Shown: piece by piece, positions 5,627 through 12,981 of the stretch | Layout: each line of letters opens with the position of its first letter | Position numbering within the stretch: position 1 is the first letter of the stretch | Assembly: GCA_023398345.1 (NCBI GenBank) | Contig: JAEWSK010000049.1 | Location: forward strand, 1-12,981 | DNA from: Armatimonadota bacterium | GTDB taxonomy: Bacteria; Armatimonadota; UBA5829 | Reading direction: 5' to 3' | Length of the DNA: 12,981 nt | Made by a program: the position numbers and the translations under genes | The notes under the pieces: generated by a model | Seen by the model: only the letters and a program-made list of their open reading frames with translations | The model's database searches: none | Told to the model about the DNA's origin: nothing

Positions 5627-8356
5627 ATGAGCGATGTTCCAGTAGTTATACCCACATATATTGGGTATGCGCCGCGTGCTGACGGCAAGGTCAGCGACCA
5701 GATGTGGTCGAGTGCGCCTTGCGTCAGTGATTTTCGATTAGTTAATTCAGGCGAACTTGCCGGACAACGCACGCAAGTGCGCATTTGCTATGATCGGTCC
5801 ACTCTGTATATCTTATTCGAGTGCTTTGAAGACGACATGGGCCGCGTTCGCACCGAGTTTGTGCAAGACGGCAGTTCTGTTTGGCAGGATGACTCAGTCG
5901 AGATATGGATATCGCCGTATGCAGTAGCTGATCCGGCGAAAAGCCATCAGTTTGTCGTCAATGCCGCTGGCGCAAAGACTCATATAAGGCCGGACTGGGA
6001 ACGTAGCCAAAGTAAGTGGCGTGCGGCAGTTGTAAGATCTACTGATAGATGGATTGCGGAAATTGTAATTCCGTTTGACACACTTCGTCCGTTTGGCAGA
6101 AACGAAGTCTGCTGGCGAATTAACTTTTGTCGCAACGAATTTCCGCATTCTGAGTCCAGCAGTTGGTCGCCGGTGCAGGAGCATTTTTCCGCGTGCTCAT
6201 GCTTCGGTAGATTAGTGCCGCCCAAGTCGGCATATAGATTTTGCACATTTCGCGGTGAGCCGGTTTTGCTTACGGCTGATGACTATGTCCAGTCCGGAAG
6301 CGAACCAGTTGGCGAGGATGTAGCAAAAGTTCGCTGTTCCGGCTATATCGTCCCTGAGCCCCAAGAAGTTCACAACCGATTGAGCAAGGGGAGATTTTCA
6401 ATCGGCATGGACACGTGCATCGTCGTAGATGCGGATGCCGAAGAAAAAGATCTCTGGGCTATTGAAGATATTAACGCGACAATAGAGAAGCTTGGCGGTA
6501 GGCGTCTGGCGATTGTGCGTTCCGACGAGTTCGGCAGTGAAGTCGACTCTGCGCACAATGTGATTATTGTAGGCGAATGCGCCCGCAACCGACTTTTGTG
6601 GGCTGTTTGCAATCGAGATTGCGTTCGCATGCCACGTTCGCGCTACAGCACGGGCGCATATGTAATTGACGCGCTTACTAGCCGAGTTGTTGTAACGGGC
6701 ACATCAAACGTAGATACATACTATGGCGTGCAAACTCTCAAGCAGCTTATTAGACGTGACGAAGACGGCAATATTTATGTGTCGGCAGTCAACATACGTG
6801 ACTTTTCCCGATTTGCGTTTCGCGCAGTTCACCTGCTTACATCGCGCGATGCTTTAAGCTATATAAGCAAGCTGATTGCAAATGTTCTTGCGCCGCTCAA
6901 AATCAATCATATTGTGTTGCAAACGGACAAGATCGCATGGCAAAGTCATCCGGAGATAGTTGACGCTTCAAACTACATGCCCCGTGAGGATGTCGTCAAA
7001 CTAATTGAAATAGCACGGCGGCATCACATTAAAATAACGCCTATGGTTCCCTCGCCGGGACATATGGAGTGGGCGTTTGCCAACGGCTGCAATCTCGACA
7101 TTGCCGAAGATTCCGAAATCCCTTATTGCTACTGCATGTCTAATCCGAAATCGCATGAGTTTATTTTTAGCGTTATTGATGAGGCAATTGAGCTGTTTGG
7201 CCACCCGGAGTGTTTTCATGTAGGTCGAAACGAGTTTGATGTCAATGGAAAGATGCCTTGCGATGACCGATGCAAGTCCATTGGCAAAGAAAAGCTCTAT
7301 ATACAAGATACGTTGAAGATATATGAGCACCTCAAGTCGCGCGGTTGCAAGATGATGATGTGGGGTGATGTGTTGACCAGGCCCGGCTATCGCGACATGA
7401 TCGGCGATCTGCCAAACGACATAATCATAACCGATTGGCACTATGCCCCCCGCGCCGATTATCCCAGTGTCGAGTTTTATCAATCGCACGGTTTTCCAAT
7501 TGTCGGGTGCACTTGGTATGATCCAAGAAACATATATACTTATGCAAACAATGCGTCCAGATTCGGCGTAGATGGAATGATGCAGGTCACGCGGACCAAG
7601 CATAAAACCGAGCAGGAGATTTTGCGCGACTACCCAGAGCAAGTGTATGCCTATGTTCTTTTTGCCGCCTGGACATGGAATCCGGTTCGGCCGGCACTAG
7701 ACAAACTGACTTACCGACCCGACTGTGTGTTCAACAAGCTCTGGAACGATAAAGTGGGCGACGCTTGCCCGGATTTTTACGTAGTCCGACTTGATCGTTA
7801 TTTCAATATATCGCGCGTCGATTCGGGGCGCGCAATTGGCTGGCTGGGGATTGGGCGAGGCAATGATCTTCGTGAAATGCCAAATGGTCTGCTGGAAATG
7901 GAAGGAACTCCGTTTTGGATAGCGCCGGCGAGGTTGGACGTTCCTGCTGCAGTTATTCTTGGCGGATCGGCTATTTGCCGCGCCTTTCCGAAACGCGTTG
8001 ATAATATCGAGATCAATTCTAATTTGACAGCGCTGAACTTTTTGCACGGATGCGCATTTGCATCCGATAGGGGTGCAAATGTTGCCGAGTATGTTGTCCA
8101 CTATGAAGATGGTAAAACCCAAACAATCGAGTTGGTATATTCATACAACATATATGCCTGGGACGATCAGTCCACAGCTATGTCTTACGGATTTGCATGG
8201 CGGACATGCGCCCAAGACGGCAGGCTTGTTGGTGTAAGTGAACTGCGATGGGTTAACCCGCGCCCGGATGTCAAAGTGACTAGCATTGACTTTGTTTCTA
8301 AAGGAACCGAGGCGTCGCCATTTCTTTTAGCAATAACACTTGAAATCTGTAAATGA
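5627..8356 (+). CDS. Multidomain GH20-like glycosidase-family protein with an N-terminal CBM9-like domain
   Basis: This 909-residue protein has three parts. Residues about 10-200 resemble a CBM9-type carbohydrate-binding sandwich (ADGKVSDQMW near 17, then VWQDDSVEIWISP). From IVPEPQEV (241-248) to about 385 is a GH20b-like support domain, including GAYVIDALTSRVVVTG and DTYYGVQTLKQLI. A GH20-like TIM barrel runs from about 392 to 690, with SPGHMEW, FHVGRNEF (530-537), MMMWGDVL (W579) and DWHY (603-606). The C-terminal part (about 730-909) appears beta-rich and is not recognised. GH20 enzymes release terminal N-acetylhexosamines using an Asp-Glu pair in HxGGDE. Here the motif is HVGRNE, keeping Glu536 but with Asn535 for Asp, so activity or substrate may differ. 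No signal peptide or membrane helix is seen. The ATG is four bases after GGAGG (5618-5622). The substrate is unknown. Confidence 0.75.
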   Translation: MSDVPVVIPTYIGYAPRADGKVSDQMWSSAPCVSDFRLVNSGELAGQRTQVRICYDRSTLYILFECFEDDMGRVRTEFVQDGSSVWQDDSVEIWISPYAVADPAKSHQFVVNAAGAKTHIRPDWERSQSKWRAAVVRSTDRWIAEIVIPFDTLRPFGRNEVCWRINFCRNEFPHSESSSWSPVQEHFSACSCFGRLVPPKSAYRFCTFRGEPVLLTADDYVQSGSEPVGEDVAKVRCSGYIVPEPQEVHNRLSKGRFSIGMDTCIVVDADAEEKDLWAIEDINATIEKLGGRRLAIVRSDEFGSEVDSAHNVIIVGECARNRLLWAVCNRDCVRMPRSRYSTGAYVIDALTSRVVVTGTSNVDTYYGVQTLKQLIRRDEDGNIYVSAVNIRDFSRFAFRAVHLLTSRDALSYISKLIANVLAPLKINHIVLQTDKIAWQSHPEIVDASNYMPREDVVKLIEIARRHHIKITPMVPSPGHMEWAFANGCNLDIAEDSEIPYCYCMSNPKSHEFIFSVIDEAIELFGHPECFHVGRNEFDVNGKMPCDDRCKSIGKEKLYIQDTLKIYEHLKSRGCKMMMWGDVLTRPGYRDMIGDLPNDIIITDWHYAPRADYPSVEFYQSHGFPIVGCTWYDPRNIYTYANNASRFGVDGMMQVTRTKHKTEQEILRDYPEQVYAYVLFAAWTWNPVRPALDKLTYRPDCVFNKLWNDKVGDACPDFYVVRLDRYFNISRVDSGRAIGWLGIGRGNDLREMPNGLLEMEGTPFWIAPARLDVPAAVILGGSAICRAFPKRVDNIEINSNLTALNFLHGCAFASDRGANVAEYVVHYEDGKTQTIELVYSYNIYAWDDQSTAMSYGFAWRTCAQDGRLVGVSELRWVNPRPDVKVTSIDFVSKGTEASPFLLAITLEICK

Positions 8357-8358
8357 TA

Positions 8359-8390
8359 GCTTTGCCTCAGACTTCCATCTGGGGCAAAGC
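8359..8390 (+). terminator. Strong hairpin after the GH20-like gene, possible terminator or mRNA 3' stabiliser
   Basis: A 13-pair stem (8359-8371 with 8378-8390, one G-U pair) surrounds the loop CTTCCA. It starts just after the stop codon of the GH20-like gene. No T-run follows (the next bases are CCAAAATATAAAA), so it is not a standard intrinsic terminator, but its position between two transcription units suggests an end-of-transcript role. Confidence 0.5.
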
Positions 8391-8444
8391 CCAAAATATA
8401 AAATTTCCGTGGAGCGGCAAAAATGCTCCTGTGCGCATCATCAG

Positions 8445-8474
8445 TTCCCTATTCACCGTCCATTCTGGTAGAAT
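8445..8474 (+). promoter_or_regulatory. Extended -10 promoter of the lepA operon, likely giving a leaderless mRNA
   Basis: TAGAAT at 8469-8474 is preceded by TG at 8466-8467 (TGgTAGAAT). A weak -35 (TTCCCT, 8445-8450) lies 18 bases upstream. The -10 ends only six bases before the ATG at 8481, so the first transcribed base would fall on or next to the start codon. No convincing Shine-Dalgarno sequence lies before lepA, which fits a leaderless transcript. Confidence 0.55.
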
Positions 8475-8480
8475 AGAGTG

Positions 8481-10292
8481 ATGAATAAGGCACAATCGCA
8501 GATTCGCAATTTCTGCATAATAGCTCATATAGATCATGGCAAGTCCACGCTGGCCGACCGAATACTTCAGTTCACCGGCACAATCGACGACCGAGAGATG
8601 AAGGATCAGGTTCTTGACGGCATGGATTTGGAGCGTGAGCGCGGCATCACAATTAAAATGACGGCCGTGCGCTTAAATTACACTGCCAAAGATGGGCAGA
8701 CATACGAACTTAATCTTATCGACACTCCCGGCCATGTTGATTTTAACTACGAAGTCTCGCGCTCTCTAATGGCGTGCGAGGGCGCGATTCTTGTCGTAGA
8801 CGCGAGTCAGGGCGTTGAGGCACAGACGCTTGCTAACACAAATCTGGCGATGGCTGCCAATTTGGAGATCATTCCAGTTATAAATAAGATTGATCTTGAT
8901 TTGGCTGACCCCGAGCGTGTTCGTGAGGAGATCGAGAGCGTCGTTGCTGTTGACGCATCAGAGGCGATTCTTGCAAGCGCGCGCCAAGGCATCGGCACAG
9001 AGGAAGTGCTTGAAGCTATCGTAAAGAACGTGCCGCCACCGTCGGGCGATGCCGAAAAACCGCTTAGGGCATTGATATTCGACTCGCACTTCGATCAGTA
9101 TTTGGGCACGGTTACATACGTGCGCGTTGTAGACGGCGAAATTCGGCCTGGGATGAAAATTCGCATGATGTCGAGCGGCAAGGAGTTCGAGGTCAGCGGA
9201 GTTGGTTTGTTCAAGCCGGATATGCTGTCCACAGACGCGCTGCTGACAGGTGAGGTCGGCTACCTAACGGCGGGGATGAAAAACGTAGGTGATACGCGGG
9301 TGGGTGACACAATCACGAATGCCGCGCAGCCCGCAACCGAGCCTCTGCCCGGCTATCGTGACGTGAAACCGATGGTTTTTTGCGGTCTGTTTCCCACTGA
9401 AGCAGGCCAGTATACATCGCTGCGCGATGCTTTATCCAAGCTGCAATTGAACGACGCATCCCTAACATACGAACCTGAAAGCTCCGCCGCACTGGGATTT
9501 GGCTTCAGGTGTGGCTTTCTTGGTCTGCTGCACACGGATATCGTTCAAGAGCGGTTGGAACGTGAGTTTGATCTAACATTGATCGCGACTGCGCCGAGCG
9601 TCGTATATCGAGTGTTGAAGACAAATGGCGAAATAATCGACGTTGACAACCCAAACAACCTGCCTCCTCCTACTGAAATCGAAGAGGTGGAGGAGCCGTT
9701 TGTTGCGGCGACGATTTTAGTCCCAGGCGATTATGTGGGCGTCGCGCTTGAACTCTGTCGTGAAAGGCGAGGCGTATACGTCGGCATGGAATACCCCGCG
9801 CCAAACCGCGTGATGATACATTATGAGCTTCCATTGGCCGAGATCGTTATGGACTTTTTTGACACGCTCAAGGGCCGCACGCGAGGGTATGCGTCCTTTG
9901 AATACGAGCTTTCCGATTACCGTGTGTCGCAGTTAAGTAAACTTGAAATATCGCTTAACGGCGATCCTGTTGATGCGTTGTCGTTTATAACCCATCGCGA
10001 AAGAGCCTACTCGCGCGCAAAAGTTTTAGTCGAAAAGCTAAAAGAAGTTATACCGAGGCAGCAATACGAAATTCGAGTTCAAGCAAGTCTCGGTCATAAA
10101 GTTATCGCCGCGGCAACAGTGAGGCCGTATCGAAAGAATGTAACTGCAAAGTGCTACGGCGGTGATATTACCCGTAAGCGCAAGTTGCTCGAAAAGCAAA
10201 AAGAAGGCAAGAAACGCATGAAGGCAATCGGCAGCGTCGAAGTTCCGCAGGAAGCCTTTATGAGTGTGCTTAAGATCGGCGATGATAAGTAG
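8481..10292 (+). CDS. lepA: Elongation factor 4 (LepA), ribosome-associated GTPase
   Basis: LepA is a translational GTPase that binds the ribosome and is linked to back-translocation, stalled complexes or initiation. The protein has 603 residues from ATG 8481; a GTG directly before it (8478) would add one residue. GTPase motifs are AHIDHGKS at 15-22, ERGITIK at 53-59 (switch region), DTPGH at 81-85 and NKID at 135-138. EF-G-like domains follow, with [12 protein letters not shown] in the middle region. The end carries the LepA-specific C-terminal domain, including [19 protein letters not shown], which separates it from EF-G and BipA. The start has no clear ribosome-binding site and sits next to a -10 element, so translation is probably leaderless. 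The next gene follows after two bases, indicating an operon. Confidence 0.97.
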   Translation: MNKAQSQIRNFCIIAHIDHGKSTLADRILQFTGTIDDREMKDQVLDGMDLERERGITIKMTAVRLNYTAKDGQTYELNLIDTPGHVDFNYEVSRSLMACEGAILVVDASQGVEAQTLANTNLAMAANLEIIPVINKIDLDLADPERVREEIESVVAVDASEAILASARQGIGTEEVLEAIVKNVPPPSGDAEKPLRALIFDSHFDQYLGTVTYVRVVDGEIRPGMKIRMMSSGKEFEVSGVGLFKPDMLSTDALLTGEVGYLTAGMKNVGDTRVGDTITNAAQPATEPLPGYRDVKPMVFCGLFPTEAGQYTSLRDALSKLQLNDASLTYEPESSAALGFGFRCGFLGLLHTDIVQERLEREFDLTLIATAPSVVYRVLKTNGEIIDVDNPNNLPPPTEIEEVEEPFVAATILVPGDYVGVALELCRERRGVYVGMEYPAPNRVMIHYELPLAEIVMDFFDTLKGRTRGYASFEYELSDYRVSQLSKLEISLNGDPVDALSFITHRERAYSRAKVLVEKLKEVIPRQQYEIRVQASLGHKVIAAATVRPYRKNVTAKCYGGDITRKRKLLEKQKEGKKRMKAIGSVEVPQEAFMSVLKIGDDK

Positions 10293-10294
10293 TT

Positions 10295-11110
10295 ATGCTT
10301 GATATTGAGTCGAGATTGATCGCTTCGGTTGAGATATTTTACGGTGTGCGCGGTACAGCTTGTTCCAATATGCCGATTGTTGAAGCCGCACGTAAAATAG
10401 TTGACGCAGGTTTTGGCGTTGAGATACTGCTTGCCGACTATTGGGACGTTGTAAAACCTCCATCGGAAGAGACCATCAATTGCTTGGCTGAAATATGCCG
10501 AGATGCGAAGTTAATGACCACTCACGCATGCTTAAATGCATGGTCGCCGGATGCGTTCAAAGAAGAAGTGCGTTTGGCGGCGCGAGTGGGTGTGTCGACA
10601 ATGGTTGTGCATCCCTATGTGTTGGGCTTTGGATTTGATGGTTTTTGTCCGCCCGATGAAGATGTGAAAGACCTGTGCAAGTTTGCGTTAGATAACGGCA
10701 TGCGGCTTGCTTTGGAGAATTTGGGCAAGACCGGCATCAATTCGATGCGTCATACACTGGATGTTGTCGGATATGATATTCAAAAATCAGGGTTGGGGGT
10801 TTGCATCGACGTCGGCCATGTAAATCGCAGTTGCAAAGTCGATGGCATTCGTCCCGAAGCGTTTTTAAGTGAATTTAAAGATATTATCCTTGAAGTGCAT
10901 ATCGATGACAATTTTGGCGACGACGACCTGCATCTGCCGCCTGGGTATGGTAACGTCGATTGGCCGCCTGTGATCGATGCAATGCAAAATCTTCGCAGCG
11001 ATGCAGTCGTATGTCTTGAAATAGCCGCGCCCGATCATCCTTTGCAGACCATCTTCGACGCGCGCAACTTTTTATTGCAGCGTCAGTCTGCAACGATTGA
11101 TTGTAAGTAG
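10295..11110 (+). CDS. Xylose-isomerase-like TIM-barrel protein (sugar phosphate isomerase/epimerase family)
   Basis: This 271-residue protein has the pattern of the AP_endonuc_2 / xylose isomerase-like TIM-barrel superfamily (PF01261). Candidate divalent-metal ligands fall at the expected strand ends: E141 in LALENLG, D172 and H175 in CIDVGHV, H202 in VHIDDN and E242 in CLEIAA; H77 in MTTHA and H106 in VVHP are further conserved-looking positions. Relatives include sugar isomerases, sugar-phosphate epimerases, inosose dehydratases and endonuclease IV; the sequence does not say which reaction this one performs. Endonuclease IV is less likely because its characteristic His-rich motifs are not obvious. 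The ATG lies two bases after the lepA stop and lacks a clear ribosome-binding site, so translation is probably coupled to lepA. Its stop codon overlaps the lipA ribosome-binding site. Confidence 0.8.
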   Translation: MLDIESRLIASVEIFYGVRGTACSNMPIVEAARKIVDAGFGVEILLADYWDVVKPPSEETINCLAEICRDAKLMTTHACLNAWSPDAFKEEVRLAARVGVSTMVVHPYVLGFGFDGFCPPDEDVKDLCKFALDNGMRLALENLGKTGINSMRHTLDVVGYDIQKSGLGVCIDVGHVNRSCKVDGIRPEAFLSEFKDIILEVHIDDNFGDDDLHLPPGYGNVDWPPVIDAMQNLRSDAVVCLEIAAPDHPLQTIFDARNFLLQRQSATIDCK

Positions 11111-11119
11111 GAGTATATT

Positions 11120-11965
11120 ATGAAACGACCTTCGTGGATACGCGCCAAAGCTCCGGACGGAACGGAATACCGTGAGCTTAAACGACTTGTTGAATCGGCG
11201 AGGCTTCACACAGTATGTCAAAGCGCTCAATGCCCAAATATTGGCGAGTGCTGGCGCGAGCGCACGGCAACTTTTATGATTCTTGGCAACGTATGCACTC
11301 GCAACTGCCGCTTTTGCGCGGTCGATCATGGCAAGCCGGATGCAGTAGACGCCGACGAGCCTAAGCGTGTCGCCGAGGCAGTCAAGCATCTTGGCTTAAA
11401 GCATGCAGTCATCACAAGCGTTACGCGCGACGATCTCGCCGACGGCGGCGCAGAAATATTTGCAAAGACCATAAGATCAATCCGCGAAGTAGATAGCAAT
11501 TGCACCGTAGAAGTGCTCATTCCAGACCTAAAGGGCGATTGGGACGCACTGCGCATCATAACAGATGCGTTTCCGGATGTGCTCAATCATAACGTGGAAA
11601 CAGTCGAGCGATGTTATCCTGCAGTGCGGCCTCAGGCAATTTATTCGCGTTCGATAGAACTTCTCCGCCAGACAAAGCTCCAAGTGCCCGGTATGCACAC
11701 AAAGTCCGGACTGATGGTCGGTGTGGGCGAGCAATTAGACGAAATTACTCAGACTATGCGCGATCTTCGTTTAGTTGATTGTGAGATACTTACAATAGGA
11801 CAGTACTTGGCGCCTTCAAGTAAACATCACCCGATTGATCGCTATTATACCCCCGATGAGTTTGAACAGCTTAAGCAAATTGGCCTTGAGCTCGGCTTTT
11901 ACCATGTGGAGTCCGCACCGCTTGTGAGAAGTTCGTATCATGCTGCGGGCCAGGCAAGCAAATAA
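11120..11965 (+). CDS. lipA: Lipoyl synthase (radical SAM)
   Basis: LipA inserts two sulfur atoms into octanoyl groups bound to the lipoyl domains of 2-oxoacid dehydrogenases and the glycine cleavage H protein. The 281-residue length is normal, if slightly short. Two iron-sulfur signatures are complete: the LipA-specific CX4CX5C (C33, C38, C44), which binds the auxiliary cluster consumed as sulfur donor, and the radical SAM CX3CX2C (C59, C63, C66). The C-terminal RSSYHA motif at 270-275 provides the serine ligand to the auxiliary cluster. The ATG follows AGGAG at 11109-11113, which overlaps the stop of the upstream gene, so the gene is probably co-transcribed from the lepA promoter. The partner octanoyltransferase (lipB or lipM) is not in the window. 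Confidence 0.97.
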   Translation: MKRPSWIRAKAPDGTEYRELKRLVESARLHTVCQSAQCPNIGECWRERTATFMILGNVCTRNCRFCAVDHGKPDAVDADEPKRVAEAVKHLGLKHAVITSVTRDDLADGGAEIFAKTIRSIREVDSNCTVEVLIPDLKGDWDALRIITDAFPDVLNHNVETVERCYPAVRPQAIYSRSIELLRQTKLQVPGMHTKSGLMVGVGEQLDEITQTMRDLRLVDCEILTIGQYLAPSSKHHPIDRYYTPDEFEQLKQIGLELGFYHVESAPLVRSSYHAAGQASK

Positions 11966-12083
11966 GATTATTGGGTCATGAGTTTGAGTTGTTTTAATTA
12001 CTGTGGAATGATGAATTAGGGCTTTTTCTTGTTCAAGTATGCTGGTATTATTGCGGGTTTTCGCGCAAAACACACGACTTCGA
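11966..12083 (+). other. Intergenic sequence after lipA with no recognisable gene
   Basis: No coding frame or strong intrinsic terminator was found after lipA. There is a weak five-pair hairpin, TTGCG (12051-12055) with CGCAA (12064-12068), without a T-run. The stretch is AT-richer than its neighbours. It ends at the -35 of the next promoter. Confidence 0.5.
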
Positions 12084-12112
12084 TTGACTTTGGCATATCT
12101 GTATGCTATAAA
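12084..12112 (+). promoter_or_regulatory. Strong extended -10 promoter upstream of the sugar transferase
   Basis: TTGACT at 12084-12089 and TATAAA at 12107-12112 are 17 bases apart, and TG at 12104-12105 makes an extended -10 (TGcTATAAA). This is the best match to a sigma-70 promoter in the window. Transcription would begin near 12119, leaving a leader of about 169 bases. Confidence 0.7.
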
Positions 12113-12118
12113 GCAAAT

Positions 12119-12287
12119 GGGTTTGTTTGCCAGTTGCGAAGTGTGCGCAAAGTTCCATGCACAGTTAAGCCACGTATTTTTTAGTGTTTAGCATTTCAAC
12201 TGCGTGTTTATTCAATCGTTGAATAGCCGGTGCGTAACACGGCATCAAAGAGTCGATTGAATGCATTTATTGCTGAGGGTGTAGAGT
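12119..12287 (+). other. Long, possibly structured 5' leader of the sugar transferase gene
   Basis: No protein or known riboswitch was recognised. Several hairpins are possible: ATTCAA (12210-12215) with TTGAAT (12219-12224) around TCG; GCC/GGC plus GTG/CAC with one bulged G at 12226-12243; and TTGCG (12134-12138 region) with CGCAA. ATTCAATCG (12210-12218) is also perfectly complementary to CGATTGAAT (12254-12262), which would replace the first hairpin and enclose the second. The ribosome-binding site GAGGG at 12275-12279 lies just downstream. Confidence 0.4.
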
Positions 12288-12981
12288 TTGCGAATCACAA
12301 CTACCCTTATTCTTGCTTTGCTATTGCTGCTCATTCTAGCCATTGGCTTTGCATTGGCTGGTAGCACAAATGTACCGCCTGCGCTTCCTGAGATGTCTGC
12401 AGCGGTTCTTGCGCCATTGGGTGTTGGAGCTGTAATCGCAGTCGAACGACGACGCAGAAAACTTGCCGCTGTTCGTCGCGGCGTAGGGATGGCGTATTTC
12501 GTCGTCAAGCGTTTGATTGATCTCTGTTTATCTTCTTGCTTGTTAGCTGTCTTTTCTCCAATATTTGCGGTGCTGGCATTCTTTGTAAGTCTAAGTGGCC
12601 CCGGCCCGATATTGTTCCGGCGACGTGTCATTGGATTAAACGGCAAGAGTTTCGATATGCTCAAGTTTCGTTCGATGGTGGATGGCGCTGAAGAGATTCT
12701 TTCAGAAGACGAAGATCTCAAAAAGATATATTACGTCAACTGTAAGCTCAAGTGTGATCCACGCGTGACGAATGTCGGCAAGCTACTGCGCAAAACCAGC
12801 CTTGATGAGTTACCGCAGTTAATCAATGTGTTTCTTGGACATATGACATTCGTTGGGCCAAGACCAATCCATGCTGATGAGGTGGTCATATACGGTCCAA
12901 GCGTGGAGAAGTTCAAAACTGTCACCCCTGGTATAACCGGTTTGTGGCAGACCAAGGGCCGCAGCAATACTTCTTACGAAG
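12288..12981 (+). CDS. Membrane sugar-1-phosphate transferase (bacterial sugar transferase, WcaJ/PglC type), 3' end outside window
   Basis: The frame runs open to the end of the window, giving 231 visible residues. It matches the bacterial sugar transferase family (PF02397), which moves a sugar-1-phosphate from a nucleotide sugar onto undecaprenyl phosphate to begin polysaccharide or glycan synthesis. Visible features are a helix at about 3-25, KRLIDLCLSS from residue 74 leading into the family's membrane-embedded helix, GPGPILFRRR, LKFRSM, the catalytic Asp-Glu pair in LDELPQL (D173, E174), FVGPRP (188-193) and GLWQTKGRS near the end. Start choice: an in-frame TAG at 12282 limits the frame. 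TTG 12288 has GAGGG eight bases upstream and includes the hydrophobic helix. ATG 12393 or ATG 12489 are possible shorter starts; the latter gives a PglC-like MAYFVVKRLID. Roughly 40 residues are probably missing at the C-terminus. Confidence 0.88.
   Translation, partial: MRITTTLILALLLLLILAIGFALAGSTNVPPALPEMSAAVLAPLGVGAVIAVERRRRKLAAVRRGVGMAYFVVKRLIDLCLSSCLLAVFSPIFAVLAFFVSLSGPGPILFRRRVIGLNGKSFDMLKFRSMVDGAEEILSEDEDLKKIYYVNCKLKCDPRVTNVGKLLRKTSLDELPQLINVFLGHMTFVGPRPIHADEVVIYGPSVEKFKTVTPGITGLWQTKGRSNTSYE

Noticed and set aside
5530..5682. 50-residue upstream open frame in the leader of the GH20-like gene
   Set aside because: AAGGA lies only one base before its ATG, too close to work, and the frame overlaps the real start with a composition rich in Trp, Cys and Arg; no attenuator structure supports it.
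7001..7642. 213-residue open frame on the minus strand inside the GH20-like gene
   Set aside because: It lies wholly antisense to a well-supported domain-bearing gene and shows no recognisable motif; long antisense frames are common with this codon use.
12119..12205. Cyclic di-GMP-I riboswitch (seen because of GCGCAAAG and AAGCCAC fragments)
   Set aside because: The order and spacing of the fragments do not match the family core and the paired stems are missing.
12245..12721. 158-residue open frame on the minus strand across the sugar transferase start
   Set aside because: It is antisense to a gene with clear catalytic motifs and its residue composition (rich in Arg, Ser, Thr, Ala) looks like a shadow frame.

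Overview
The window comes from a mid-GC bacterial chromosome (about 50% by eye). All recognisable genes lie on the plus strand, and most are conserved housekeeping genes. A valine T-box leader before valS, a ComEC-type DNA-uptake apparatus, an extended -10 promoter style, and a large CBM9-like/GH20-like protein suggest a soil or water bacterium from a group that uses T-boxes. Armatimonadota, Chloroflexota or a relative would fit, but this is a guess from gene content; no rRNA or other phylogenetic marker was compared. I see no mobile element, CRISPR array, tRNA or rRNA.

Layout: (1) 1-1199, the end of a ComEC/Rec2 membrane channel gene overlapping a separate gene for the metallo-beta-lactamase domain normally fused to it. 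(2) 1300-2451, a ParB-family protein with an unusual cysteine-rich C-terminus and no parA beside it. (3) 2500-5474, a promoter, a T-box riboswitch with a GUC valine specifier, an intrinsic terminator and valS. (4) 5476-8390, a promoter and a 909-residue signal-less protein joining a CBM9-like domain, a GH20-like barrel and a C-terminal domain, followed by a strong hairpin. (5) 8445-11965, an operon-like run: lepA (possibly leaderless), a xylose-isomerase-like TIM-barrel protein and lipA. (6) 12084-12981, a strong promoter, a 170-nt potentially structured leader and a membrane sugar-1-phosphate transferase that begins an envelope or exopolysaccharide locus and runs off the window.

The genes do not form one pathway. 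The pieces most worth a second look are the split ComEC, the ParB with a metal-binding tail, the GH20-like protein whose catalytic Asp is replaced by Asn, the probable leaderless lepA, and a leader with two mutually exclusive helices before the sugar transferase. I do not find convincing evidence of a wholly new multi-gene system here.
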